A DNA stretch of 64,000 nt from Anoplopoma fimbria (taxonomy: Eukaryota; Chordata; Actinopteri; Perciformes; Anoplopomatidae): positions 23,342,062 through 23,406,061 of the forward strand of contig NC_072458.1 of assembly GCF_027596085.1 (NCBI RefSeq). Direction: 5' to 3'. Position numbers and translations under genes: made by a program. Position 1 is the stretch's first letter. Every line of letters starts with the position of its first letter. Below are positions 48,651-59,534 of the stretch, in pieces. Below the pieces are notes generated by a model. It made no database searches and was not told the origin of the DNA. It saw nothing but the letters and a program-made list of their open reading frames with translations.

Positions 48651-49480
48651 CTTTGAAATGGTTAGTGTTTTTTAGACATCAACATGAAATTTAGCAGATA
48701 AGGAAGTGCATCATCACATAGATGCTTCACATATCATTCTGACAGCTGAACAAAAACAAACGCTGGAGAAAACACAGAGAACCCGAAAATCATCAATCAA
48801 AAGAATTAAACAACCTCCGGCCGTCCATGAAGGTCATGAGCTGCTGTTTCAAGGTCACTGGACATGAAAACTCACATGCAGAATCGACTGTAAACACGCT
48901 TGACTTATGGTTATGAAAAGTTATGTCTCTCCGAATTCATAATATGAAAACTTTTTTGACAATCCGTGTGGAAACAAATTCAAGGCTTACATTTGACAAA
49001 ATTATAAATATTGTATTTTATTTTTAATTTGTTTCATAAATTGGTAATTAAAAAGTTCTATTTATTAGATTACAACAATAAAATGGTAAGCTTTGCATTA
49101 AATTGCATTAAAAATATTTCCATTTAACATATAATAAATATAGCAAATTAAAGATGGCATCAAAATCACTGAAATATAATTAAAAAAAGGTAGATATTTA
49201 AATTGAATTAAATATCACAAGTATACGGTATGAAATATATACTATATTGTCAGTTGGAAACTCTATTGAGAGCATATATTGGTAAATGCACCATACAGAT
49301 TGAGAAATCCTTCATTAACTATAGAAACACAAAAATCAAAACAAAATAATAAAATACATTTAATAAATCATAATTTGAATACAACAACCACAGCAGCTGC
49401 AACAACCACAGATGCAGCCGCAACAACTTCGTCTTGAAAAACTAAATCAATTATTCATAATGGAGTAAAATGGTAATAAA
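48651..49480. other. Intergenic DNA, nothing recognised
   Basis: A/T-rich with no coding signal. A small ccacagcagctgcaacaacc scrap at about 49388-49430 looks like a stray piece of the family repeat. Confidence 0.5.
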
Positions 49481-49789
49481 ACTACAACCACAGTTGCCCC
49501 AATGGTTATCTGTCTTGACTCAGTAAAATCAGTAACAACAGTCTGAATTCTCTCTGTAAGAGTGACTATCCCATGGCTTCATTCAGACCTATAGACTGTA
49601 GTTTGTGGAGTAAAAGGAATCACCTAAAATAGTTAAAGGATAACATTTACAATTTATGACTGTTGACACTGTTTGGTATTATTTAAATTATTTTTTGGGA
49701 CATTCCAGATGGTTGTGATAAAATCTAGTCTCTAGTCTTGTAAACCAGCTGCTATATCAAAACCAAAAACATGATTCATGATTCAGTTC

Positions 49790-49975
49790 TTGTGGAGTTT
49801 TTACTGTTTTTTATTGCTTATTTATAATACTTGTTTTGTATTTCATTTTATTTTCATCTTGTTTTTCTTTTACTGTCTCTTGTGTGCACAATACCCTATG
49901 CTGCTGTAATCCTGCAAATTTCCCCGCTACGGGACTAATAAAGGATTATCTTATCTTATCTTATCTTATCTTATG
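49790..49975 (+). mobile_element. LINE 3' tail with (TTATC)n, copy in the gene C upstream region
   Basis: The phrases ctttactgtctcttgtgtgc, atgctgctgtaatcctgcaa and gggactaataaaggattatc followed by five or six TTATC units are typical of a fish LINE 3' end. The same tail is at 57700-57897. Confidence 0.6.
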
Positions 49976-50202
49976 ATAGGCATCGGCTGTTTATCAGGAT
50001 TGTTACGCTTATTTTCCACTTAAAATACAGATACAAATTCCAAAAATGTTGCTGCCTCAACAAATATAGTATCAGCAACAAATATTTTTCAACAAACAAA
50101 TACATTTCTTGCACACTACGATTTATTTCATTCAGATGTATTCAGACCAAAGACACCAAAGTGAACACCACTTAAAGAATTCAGCTCATTCTCATGAGAG
50201 TT

Positions 50203-50257
50203 ACTACACCTTCTCCTGAAGGTGTGGTAGTACTACACCTTCTCCTGAAGGTGTGGT
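50203..50257. promoter_or_regulatory. Tandem hairpin repeat ACACCTTCTCCTGAAGGTGT upstream of gene C
   Basis: Two copies of the palindrome acaccttctcctgaaggtgt (8-bp arms, 4-base loop) stand in direct repeat about 27 bp apart, roughly 310-360 bp before the TATA box. The pair is duplicated at 58126-58180 before gene E. Gene B has a single half-degraded copy at about 38756-38780. It may be regulatory or only a relic; function is not shown. Confidence 0.5.
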
Positions 50258-50535
50258 ACTACCACACGCACATACACACAAAAACAAATCAAAACAAGAC
50301 AAAGATGAACAATGACGAAAAAGTTTATATTTAATCTTGTCAGGAAAGTAAACAAACATTTACATGAACGTCATAGGTATCCCCACTCGGAAAAAAGAAT
50401 TCAACGTCATATCTGAGAAGAATGTCGCTCGACAGGTTTCTTCATGATGTAATATTAGTTATTATGAATGAGATGATAAACGTATGGCCACACCTTAAAA
50501 GAACAGGCACTTAATTAACGTCCTTGTGCAGAGCC

Positions 50536-50690
50536 TGACGTCATCTTACCTGCTTTGTGTGGATATAAAAGCTGCTACCTGTTCAGGGGAAGACATCAAC
50601 CAGCAAACAACTGACAGTGAACAGGAGCAACCAGAGAGCATCGCAACTTCAGTCACTGCAGTCAAGAAAAGTCAAGGCCAGAGAAAAAAT
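50536..50690 (+). promoter_or_regulatory. Gene C promoter: CRE-like site, TATA box and 5' UTR exon
   Basis: A perfect TGACGTCA palindrome (full cAMP-response-element consensus) is at 50536-50543, followed by TATAAAAG at 50564-50571. The non-coding exon should begin near 50595 and ends at 50690 (aaaaat/gtaagtattt). The last base before the donor is a weak context compared with the tct of the other copies. Confidence 0.6.
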
Positions 50691-51267
50691 GTAAGTATTT
50701 CAATTGTGAATATTTTCCCAATTTCAATTAATGCTATTTGTGTTTCCTAACCTTTTTTTAAATTACTATGTTATGAAATTTTATATATGTTCTTTATTAT
50801 CTATGTTACAGTTATCTGTGCTCCTTGTGTAACTAATGCTTTAGTTATTGTGTGTGTACGGCAAAAAAAAAACATGTTGATATTTGACGGTTGTTTTAAA
50901 TTAAAAGTTAAATCTTTTGACAAAGAAATATGTTTTATTCCAGAAAACAGTGTAGATGCTTATGGTTAAGCAATGATAGTCCTAATTTATGATACCTGAT
51001 CATTATTTTTCCTCTAAATGAATAGTATTAGTTTGCATCAATATCTAACAAAGTATCATTGTCTTAAAGATGCAGTAAAGGAAGCAATAAAAGTCATAAA
51101 ACAATTTAAACATTATGGTATGTAAATCAATGATTTACAATAATGCCTGTGAATATCAGTAAGTAATAATTTAATTACAGATTTTACAAAATGTACAGTT
51201 GTTATTGCTTAACTGAATGTAACTAAAAATCTGCTTTTGTGTTTGTATAACAGAAAAGCCGTTTACC

Positions 51268-54200
51268 ATGATGATGATGAAGATCTGTGTCATCCTACTT
51301 CTGTGTGTTGGTAAGTTTAAGTGATGATTCCCAGTAAAAGATGCTGTAACATTTTTCAAATGTGGAATCAAAATCTGAACGTTTTACTGATTTATCCAAC
51401 CACAGTTGCAGCAGCAACAACCACAGTTGCCCCTTCAACAACTACAGTAGCGGCAACAACAACAACACCAGCAGCCGCAACAACCACAGCTGTCCCAGCA
51501 ACAACGACAGTAGCCGCAACAACAACACTAGCAGCTGCAACTACAACCGCTGCAGCCGCAACAACCACAGCAGCTGCAACTGCAACACCAGCAGCAGCAA
51601 CAACCACAGCTGCAGCAACAACAACACCAGCAGCAGCAACAACCACACCAGCTGCAACCACAGCTGCCCCAACAACAACTACAGTAGCAGCAACAACAAC
51701 ACAAGCAGCAACAACAACACCAGCAGCAACAACAACACCAGCAGCAACAACAACCAGCCAACACAACACAGCAGCAACAACAACACACACAGCAACAACA
51801 ACCAACAACCACACCATCGGCAACAACAACACCAGCGGCAACAACAACACCAGCAGCAACGACAATCACAACCAACTGCAACAACCACACCAGCTGCAAC
51901 AACAACACAGCAGCAACAACAACATCACAACAGCAGCAACAACAACACCAGCTGCAACAACAACAGCAGCTGCAACAACCACACCAGCTGCAACAACCAC
52001 ACCAGCAGCAACAACATCACCAGCAGCAACAACAACACCAGCAACAACAACACCAGCTGCAACAACAACACCAGCTGCAACAACAACACAGCAGCAACAA
52101 CAACACCAGCAGCAACAACAACCAACACCAGCTGCAACAACCACACCAGCTGCAACAACCAATGTAGCAGCAACAACAACACCAGCAGCAACAACAACAC
52201 CAGCATCAACAACAACCAACACCAGCTGCAACAACCACACAGCAAACAACAACACCAGCAGCAACAACAACACCAGCAGCAACAACAACCACACCAGCTG
52301 CAACAACAACACCAGCAGCAACAACAACCAGCAGCAACAACAACACCAGCAGCAACAACAACACCAGCAACAACAACCAACAACCAGCTGCAACAACCAC
52401 ACAGCTGCAACAACCACACCAGCTGCAACAACAACAAGCAGCAACAACAACACCAGCAGCAACAACAACCCAACAACAACAACAACAACACATCAGCAGC
52501 AACAACACACCAGCAGCAACAACAACACCAGCTGCAACAACAACAACAACCACACCAGCAGCAACAACAACACCAGCAACAACAACACCAGCAACAACCA
52601 CACCAGCTGCAACAACAACACCAGCAGCAACAACAACACCAGCAGCAACAACAACACCAACCACAGCAACAACAACACCAGCAGCAACAACAACACCAGC
52701 AGCAACAACCAAGCAGCAACAACAACCACACCAGCAAACAACAACCACACCAGCTGCAACAACAACCCAAGCAGCAACAACAACACCAGCAGCAACAACA
52801 ACACCAGCAACAACACACCAGCAACAACAACACACCAGCTGCAACAACCACACCAGCAACAACAACACCAGCAACAACCACACCAGCAGCAACAACAACA
52901 ACACCAGCAGCAACAACAACACCAGCAGCAACAACAACACCAGCAGCAACAACAACCACACCAGCAGCAACAACAACACCAGCAACAACAACCACACCAG
53001 CTGCAACAACAACACCAGCTGCAACAACAACAACAACACCAGCAACAACAACACCAGCTGCAACAACAACACCAGCAGCAACAACAACACCAGCAACAAC
53101 AACACACCAGCAGCAACAACAACCACACCAGCTGCAACAACCACATTAGCAGCCACAACAACAACAACAACACCAGCAGCAACAACAACAACAACCCAGC
53201 AGCAACAACAACACCAGCAACAACAACAACAACACACCAGCTGCAACAACCACACCAGCAGCAACAACAACACCAGCAACAACAACAACACCAACAGCAG
53301 CTGCAACAACAACACCAGCTGCAACAACAACACCAGCAGCAACAACAACACCAGCAGCAACAACAACCAGCTGCAACAACCACACCAGCAGCAACAACAA
53401 CACCAGCAACAACAACAACCAGCAGCAACAACAACCCAGCAGCAACAACAACACCAGCAGCAACAACAACCACACCAGCTGCAACAACACACCAGCAGGC
53501 AACAACAACACCAGCAGCAACAACAACACCAGCAGCAACAACAACACCAGCAGCAACAACAACACCAGCAGCAACAACAACACCACAGCTGCACAACAGC
53601 TGCAACAACCACACAGCAGCAACAACAACACCAGCAGCAACAACAACACAGCAACAACAACACCAGCAGCAACAACAACAACAACACCAGCAGCAACAAC
53701 AACACCAGCAGCAACAACAACACCAGCAGCAACAACAACCACACCAGCTGCAACAACACACCAGCAACAACAACAACAACACACAACAACAACACCAGCA
53801 GCAACAACAACACCAGCAGCAACAACAAGCAGCAACAACAGCAACAACAACACCAGCAGCTGCAACAACCACACCAGCTGCAACAACCACACCAGCAGCA
53901 ACAACAACACCAGCAGCAACAACAACCACACCAGCAGCAACAACAACACACAGCAACAACAGCAGCAACAACACACCAGCAGCAACAACACACCAGCAGC
54001 AACAACAACCACACCAGCTAACAACAACACCAGCAGCAAACAACAACCACACAGCTGCAACAACAACACCAGCTGCAACAACAACAACACACCAGCAACA
54101 ACAACCCAGCAGCAACAACACACCAGCTGCAACAACAACACACCAGCTGCAGCAACAACACCAGCAGCAACAACACCCAAGCAGCAACAACAACACCAGC

Positions 54201-54569
54201 AGCAACAACAACACACCAGCTGCAACAACAACACCAGCTGCAACAACCACACCAGCTGCAACAACAACACCAGCTGCAACAACCACAGCTGCAGCCGCAA
54301 CAACCACAGTAGCAGCAACAACAACCATTGCTGCCCAAACTACGACAGTACCCGCAACAACACCAGCAGCAACAACAACCACAGCAGCTGCAACAACAAC
54401 AATAACAACAACAGTTGCCTCAACAACTACAACAACTACCAAAGCACCTGTCACTAACCCAGCTGCAGCCACAGAAGCAGCAACCACAGTTGCTGCCTCC
54501 TCTGGAGTCATCAACAAAACAAGTGTCCTTTTAGTCGTAGCGATTGTTACAGCAGTTATTGGGAATTAA
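51268..54569 (+). CDS. Gene C: signal peptide, Thr/Ala/Pro repeat, GPI-like tail, open throughout
   Basis: The coding sequence is 51268-51310 joined to 51406-54569, 3,207 nt or 1,068 residues plus stop, with no in-frame stop. The signal peptide is MMMMKICVILLLCV. The donor is G/gtaagttt and the acceptor is ccaaccacag. Residues about 15-110 are clean Thr/Ala/Pro/Val units (VAAATTTVAPSTTTVAATT). After about 51760 the frame slides by indels into Asn/Ser- and Gln/His-rich readings of the same DNA, returns to Thr/Ala/Pro several times, and is back in the original frame for the conserved end (TTTTTTKAPVTNPAAATEA, SSGVINKTS, hydrophobic tail). Expected: secretion, heavy O-glycosylation and GPI anchoring. 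The Gln/His stretches may be real or may reflect assembly indels that happen to cancel. No known family name can be given; mucin-like is descriptive only. Confidence 0.65.
51690..54260 (+). repeat. 2.6-kb tandem array of the 18-nt unit in gene C
   Basis: Same unit as gene B (acaacaacaccagcagca) but more irregular, with many short deletions that leave caacaacaacaac runs. Val units occur only near the ends (51430-51680, 52166 and 54307); the middle lacks them, so no stops appear when the frame slips. Confidence 0.9.
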
Positions 54570-55501
54570 GAAGTGGACTGGAGCAGGAGATTAAATACTA
54601 GCAACATTTAGACGCTGTATACATCATGTATTATTTATGAAGAGGCTAAAGGATTGAACTTAATTTATTGTCATTATCTAACATATATTATGCATTATCT
54701 ATTATAAATATTTAATTAAAACATCCTTTAACTCTGACTTATGTTCTTTATAAATACAAAAATAATCTCATGATCAAGCTCTGATATTATGCTCTAATGA
54801 AGTACACCGAAGTTACACTGTGCTGACTGCCCTGTGTGTGTATTTGTATATCCATGTTAATATGTCATGTAAAGTATTAAAAGTATTAAATGATGAAATG
54901 CAAAGAACAAGAGTGTATTATTTATGACGTATGATGTGGCATCATACTCATATTTGTTTATTTTGGCAGTGTCCAATTGCTCATGTTGGCTGGGCATCTC
55001 ATAAAGTCAATTTGAATATCATCATTACAGAACAATAGGCAACAAAGCAGTTTATTCACAGATGTCACAGGGCAATTGTGAACTGTGTTTAATCACTTTT
55101 CGTGAACAGTTGGACTTTTGTCGGGCCATGCTAATGAATATATATTTTTTTTTTTTACAGGAACTGTAAATGTTTATTCAGAGCAAGATATTAAATGAGA
55201 CATAGAATTTAAAGTTTATGATTAAATATCACAATTTAAGTTTCGTTTTGGTTGCTTTTTCTGACAGAAACATACGAGGTGTTTAAAGACCATCGCAAAG
55301 ATAAAACGGTTGGTGAAATTTACATTAACATCATAAATATCAACCCCAACAATATAAAATCCAATCTAACAGTTTCCTTCATGCTGTAAAAATAGGGATT
55401 ATGATGAGATATTAAAAAGGGTGGCCACACCTTAAAAAACATTGACAATTAATTAAGGTCCTCGTTCAGAGGCTGATATCATCTTACCTGCTTTGTGTGG
55501 A
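54570..55501 (+). other. Gene C 3' UTR and gene C-D spacer
   Basis: The first 230 bases match the family 3' UTR. The remainder is A/T-rich. Near 55310-55330 the phrase tacattaacatcataaatat matches the gene B upstream region (38881), marking the start of the gene D promoter duplicate. No other gene is seen. Confidence 0.5.
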
Positions 55502-55620
55502 TATAAAAGCTTTTACCTGTTCAGTGGAGGACATCAACCAGCAAACAACGGACACTGAACAGGTGGAATCAGAGAGCTTAACTCACTGCAGTAAAGAAAA
55601 ATAAAAGACAGACAAAATCT
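55502..55620 (+). promoter_or_regulatory. Gene D TATA box and 5' UTR exon
   Basis: TATAAAAG is at 55502-55509. The 5' UTR exon runs from about 55532 to 55620 and ends aaaatct/gtaagtattt. It is closest to gene B (gcttttacctgttcagtgga). The CRE-like palindrome is degenerate here (ctgatatcatc in place of TGACGTCA). Confidence 0.6.
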
Positions 55621-56196
55621 GTAAGTATTTAAATCGTGAATGTTTGTCCAATTTCAATTAATGCTATTTGTGTTTCCTGCCTTTTATCAATTACAATGTT
55701 GTGACATTATATATTTGTTCTTTATCATTGGTGTTACATTTATCTGTTCTCCTTGTGTAACTAATGCTTTAGTTATTGTGTGCGTACAGCTAAAGAAATG
55801 TGTTGATATTTGACGGTTGTTTTTAACTTAAAGCTTTAATTAATTGACAAAAAACTTTATTCCAGAAACATTATAAATACTTAAAGTAACCCAACGATAA
55901 TCCTAATTTGTAACACCTAACCATTATTTTCCCTCTAAATAAATAGTATTAGTTTGCATCAATAGCTAACAAAGTATCATTGTCTTAAAAATGAGGAATA
56001 AAAGTAATAAAACAAATGTAAACATTATGGTATTCATGATATGACATTTTTGGTAAATTAGCGATCAGTAGGTAATAGTTTAATGACAGATCTTACAAAA
56101 TGTACTAATTGTTAAACACTATTTATTTGTCATTACAGAACAGAATCTTATATTATATAAAATATATTTTTTTATATAACAGAAAAGCCGTTTACC

Positions 56197-56555
56197 ATGA
56201 TGAAGATGAAGATCTGTGTCATCCTACTTCTGTGTGTTGGTAAGTTTAAGTTATTGATTCCAAGATGCTGTAACATTTTTGAGTGATATTTGAGAGTTTT
56301 AGTGATTCATCCATTACATTTCTGAACAGCATCAGGCAATGCACAGAGCCAACCAACTACACAGCAACAACAATGACCACTGCAGCCGCAACAGCCATGG
56401 ATTCCCAAGCAACAACCCCAAATGCAGCAACAGCAACCACAGGTGCCCAAGCAAGAACTCCAACTGCAACCACAGCTGCTGCCTCCTCCGGAGTCATCAA
56501 CAAAACAAGTGTCCTTTTAGTCGTAGCGATTGTTACAGCAGTTATTGGGAATTAA
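56197..56555 (+). CDS. Gene D: short repeat-poor family member (83 residues)
   Basis: The coding sequence is 56197-56239 joined to 56347-56555, 252 nt. The signal peptide is MMKMKICVILLLCV with the usual phase-1 donor. The position homologous to the acceptor of B, C and E (tctgaacag, ending 56329) leads to a stop after about 16 codons. The next in-phase AG (gcacag, ending 56346) gives an open frame beginning EPTNYTATTMTTAAATA. The short Thr/Ala region contains DSQATTPNAATATT and QARTPTATTAAAS, then the conserved SSGVINKTS and hydrophobic tail. It lacks the 18-nt array and would be a small GPI-anchored, O-glycosylatable peptide of about 45 residues after processing. It may be the form closest to the ancestor, or a member that lost its array. 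The acceptor choice is inferred from the open frame. Confidence 0.6.
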
Positions 56556-56826
56556 GAAGTGGACTGGAGCAGGAGATTAAATACTAGCAACATTTAGACG
56601 CTGTATACATCATGTATTATTTATGAAGAGGCTGAAGGATTGAACTTAATTTATTGTCATTATTTAACATGCATTATGTTTTATCTATTATATATATATT
56701 CAATTAAAACATGCTTTAACTTTGACTTATGTTCTTGACAAATACAAAAATAATGTTATGATCACCCTCTGATATTATGCTCTAATGAAGTACACTGAAA
56801 CGTTTATTCTTTTGACAAAAGACGAG

Positions 56827-56895
<69 letters not shown>

Positions 56896-57450
56896 TAACT
56901 CACGTTACTAACTCAGGTTAACATTGACAGAGAACCAAATAACCCACATACTGCATATTTAATACCCATAGTTCAGTTTTTTGTAGGAATTTCTTGAATC
57001 GATACACTGTGCTGCATTTATGATGTATGATGTTGCAGCTTACTTATTTTTGTTTCTTTTGGTAGTGTCCAGTCGCTCATGTTCCCTGGGGATCTCAGCT
57101 AATTTTTACATCATCATTACATAAAAATGTAGAAGTTAATTTACTGATGTCACAGGGCAATAAGAACAGTTTGGCATTTTTTTTATGAACAGCTGGACTT
57201 TGATTTGATAATAACTAAACTTGAATAAACTTTATTTCTTTATTGCTTTAAGTGGAAAACAGTCGATCACATTTAAAAGCAAAGACAAATGCAGATCAAT
57301 GAAGACAATGAGATCATTGTTTTCTGTGATTATCTATATTTTGACTAAGATCCAAATATAGAGTGACAGATAATGACTTGCTGTACCTCCACCCTTTCCT
57401 CTGGTGCCACCAGCAGGTAGAAACCAGAAACTAGAGCCTGTGGCATATAA
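56556..57450 (+). other. Gene D 3' UTR and spacer
   Basis: Begins with the family 3' UTR, continues into A/T-rich DNA with a long TA microsatellite, and reaches a LINE fragment. No gene seen. Confidence 0.5.
56833..56895. repeat. (TA)n microsatellite
   Basis: An uninterrupted TA run of about 31 units. Confidence 0.95.
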
Positions 57451-57454
57451 ATTG

Positions 57455-57610
57455 GACATTTAAGTATTGATGAGGAAGAATTTTGTTGTTTATGTATACT
57501 GTAAACAACAATGGCCCCAGGATAGACCCCTGTGGCAACCCATTTCTGATGGTTATCTGGCTTGACTCAGTAAAATCAGTAACAACAGTCTGAATTCTCT
57601 CTGTAAGAGT
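57455..57610 (-). mobile_element. LINE reverse-transcriptase fragment
   Basis: Read on the minus strand, the frame gives ERIQTVVTDFTESSQ, then NGLPQGSILGPLLFTVYINN, the well-known QG-containing block of non-LTR reverse transcriptases. Only this block survives. Related fragments lie at 38330-38490 and, more truncated, at about 49503-49560, always upstream of a family gene, so the LINE piece was carried along in the gene duplications. Confidence 0.75.
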
Positions 57611-57699
57611 GACTATCCCATGGCTTCATTCAGACCTATAGACTGTAGTTTGTGGAGTAAAAGGAATCACCTAAAATAGTTAAAGGATAACATTTAGAT

Positions 57700-57897
57700 T
57701 TTGATTCAGTTATTGTGGATTTTTTACTGTTTTTTATTGCTTATTTATAATACTTGTTTTGTATTTCATTTTATTTTCATCTTGTTTTTCTTTTACTGTC
57801 TCTTGTGTGCACAATACCCTATGCTGCTGTAATCCTGCAAATTTCCCTGCTGCGGGACTAATAAAGGATTATCTTATCTTATCTTATCTTATCTTAT
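57700..57897 (+). mobile_element. LINE 3' tail with (TTATC)n, copy in the gene E upstream region
   Basis: Same tail as 49790-49975, ending gggactaataaaggattatc plus TTATC units. Copied with the duplicated segment. Confidence 0.6.
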
Positions 57898-58125
57898 GAT
57901 AGGCATCGGCTGTTTATCAGGATTGTTACGCTTATTTTCCACTTAAAATACAGATACAAATTCCAAAAATGTTGCTGCCTCAACAAATATAGTATCAGCA
58001 ACAAATATTTTTCAACAAACAAATACATTTCTTGCACACTACGATTTATTTCATTCAGATGTATTCAGACCAAAGACACCAAAGTGAACACCACTTAAAG
58101 AATTCAGCTCATTCTCATGAGAGTT

Positions 58126-58180
58126 ACTACACCTTCTCCTGAAGGTGTGGTAGTACTACACCTTCTCCTGAAGGTGTGGT
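58126..58180. promoter_or_regulatory. Tandem hairpin repeat upstream of gene E
   Basis: Two copies of acaccttctcctgaaggtgt as before gene C, at the same distance from the TATA box. Confidence 0.5.
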
Positions 58181-58459
58181 ACTACCACACGCACATACAC
58201 ACAAAAACAAATCAAAACAAGACAAAGATGAACAATGACGAAAAAGTTTATATTTAATCTTGTCAGGAAAGTAAACAAACATTTACATGAACGTCATAGG
58301 TATCCCCACTCGGAAAAAAAGAATTCAACGTCATATCTGAGAAGAATGTCGCTCGACAGGTTTCTTCATGATGTAATATTAGTTATTATGAATAAGATGA
58401 TAAACGTGTGGCCACACCTTAAAAGAACAGGCACTTAATTAACGTCCTTGTGCAGAGCC

Positions 58460-58614
58460 TGACGTCATCTTACCTGCTTTGTGTGGATATAAAAGCTGCT
58501 ACCTGTTCAGGGGAAGACATCAACCAGCAAACAACTGACAGTGAACAGGAGCAACCAGAGAGCATCGCAACTTCAGTCACTGCAGTCAAGAAAAGTCAAG
58601 GCCAGAGAAAATCT
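58460..58614 (+). promoter_or_regulatory. Gene E promoter: CRE-like site, TATA box and 5' UTR exon
   Basis: TGACGTCA is at 58460-58467, TATAAAAG at 58488-58495, and the non-coding exon ends at 58614 (aaatct/gtaagtattt). Promoter and exon are nearly identical to those of gene C. Confidence 0.6.
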
Positions 58615-59201
58615 GTAAGTATTTCAATTGTGAATATTTTCCCAATTTCAATTAATGCTATTTGTGTTTCCTAACCTTTTTTTAAATTACTATGTTATGA
58701 AATTTTATATATGTTCTTTATTATCTATGTTACAGTTATCTGTGCTCCTTGTGTAACTAATGCTTTAGTTATTGTGTGTGTACGGCAAAAAAAAAAAACA
58801 TGTTGATATTTGACGGTTAAAAGTTTAATTTTTTGACAAAGAAATATGTTTTATTCCAGAAAACAGTGTAGATGCTTATGGTTAAGCAATGATAATCCTA
58901 ATTTATGATACCTGATCATTATTTTTCCTCTAAATAAATAGTATTAGTTTGCATCAATATCTAACAAAGTATCATTGTCTTAAAGATGCAGTAAAGGAAG
59001 CAATAAAAGTCATAAAACAATTTAAACATTATGGTATTTATGATATGACATTTTGGTAAATCAATGATTTACAATAATGCCTGTGAATATCAGTAAGTAA
59101 TAATTTAATTACAGATTTTACAAAATGTACAGTTGTTATTGCTTAACTGAATGTAACTAAAAATCTGCTTTTGTGTTTGTATAACAGAAAAGCCGTTTAC
59201 C

Positions 59202-59502
59202 ATGATGATGATGAAGATCTGTGTCATCCTACTTCTGTGTGTTGGTAAGTTTAAGTGATGATTCCCAGTAAAAGATGCTGTAACATTTTTCAAATGTGGA
59301 ATCAAAATCTGAACGTTTTACTGATTTATCCAACCACAGTTGCAGCAGCAACAACCACAGTTGCCCCTTCAACAACTACAGTAGCGGCAACAACAACAAC
59401 ACCAGCAGCCGCAACAACAACACAGCTGTCCCAGCAACAACGACAGTAGCAGCAACAACAACACCAGTCCCAGCAACAACAACAGAGCAACAACCACAGT
59501 AG

Positions 59503-59534
<32 letters not shown>

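Larger units (their letters stand above)
49503..51480 (+). repeat. Duplicated promoter-to-exon segment of genes C and E, copy C
   Basis: Matches 57556-59415 nearly base for base from ggttatctg through the LINE tail, hairpin repeat, TATA, 5' UTR exon, intron 1, signal exon and the start of the last exon. Copy C has about 125 additional bases near 49655-49780. The match shows that C and E arose by a recent DNA duplication that included about 1 kb of upstream sequence. Confidence 0.85.
57556..59415 (+). repeat. Duplicated promoter-to-exon segment, copy E
   Basis: The counterpart of 49503-51480. Small differences include the A-run length near 58313-58320 and the deletion of about 125 bases near 57693. 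Confidence 0.85.
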
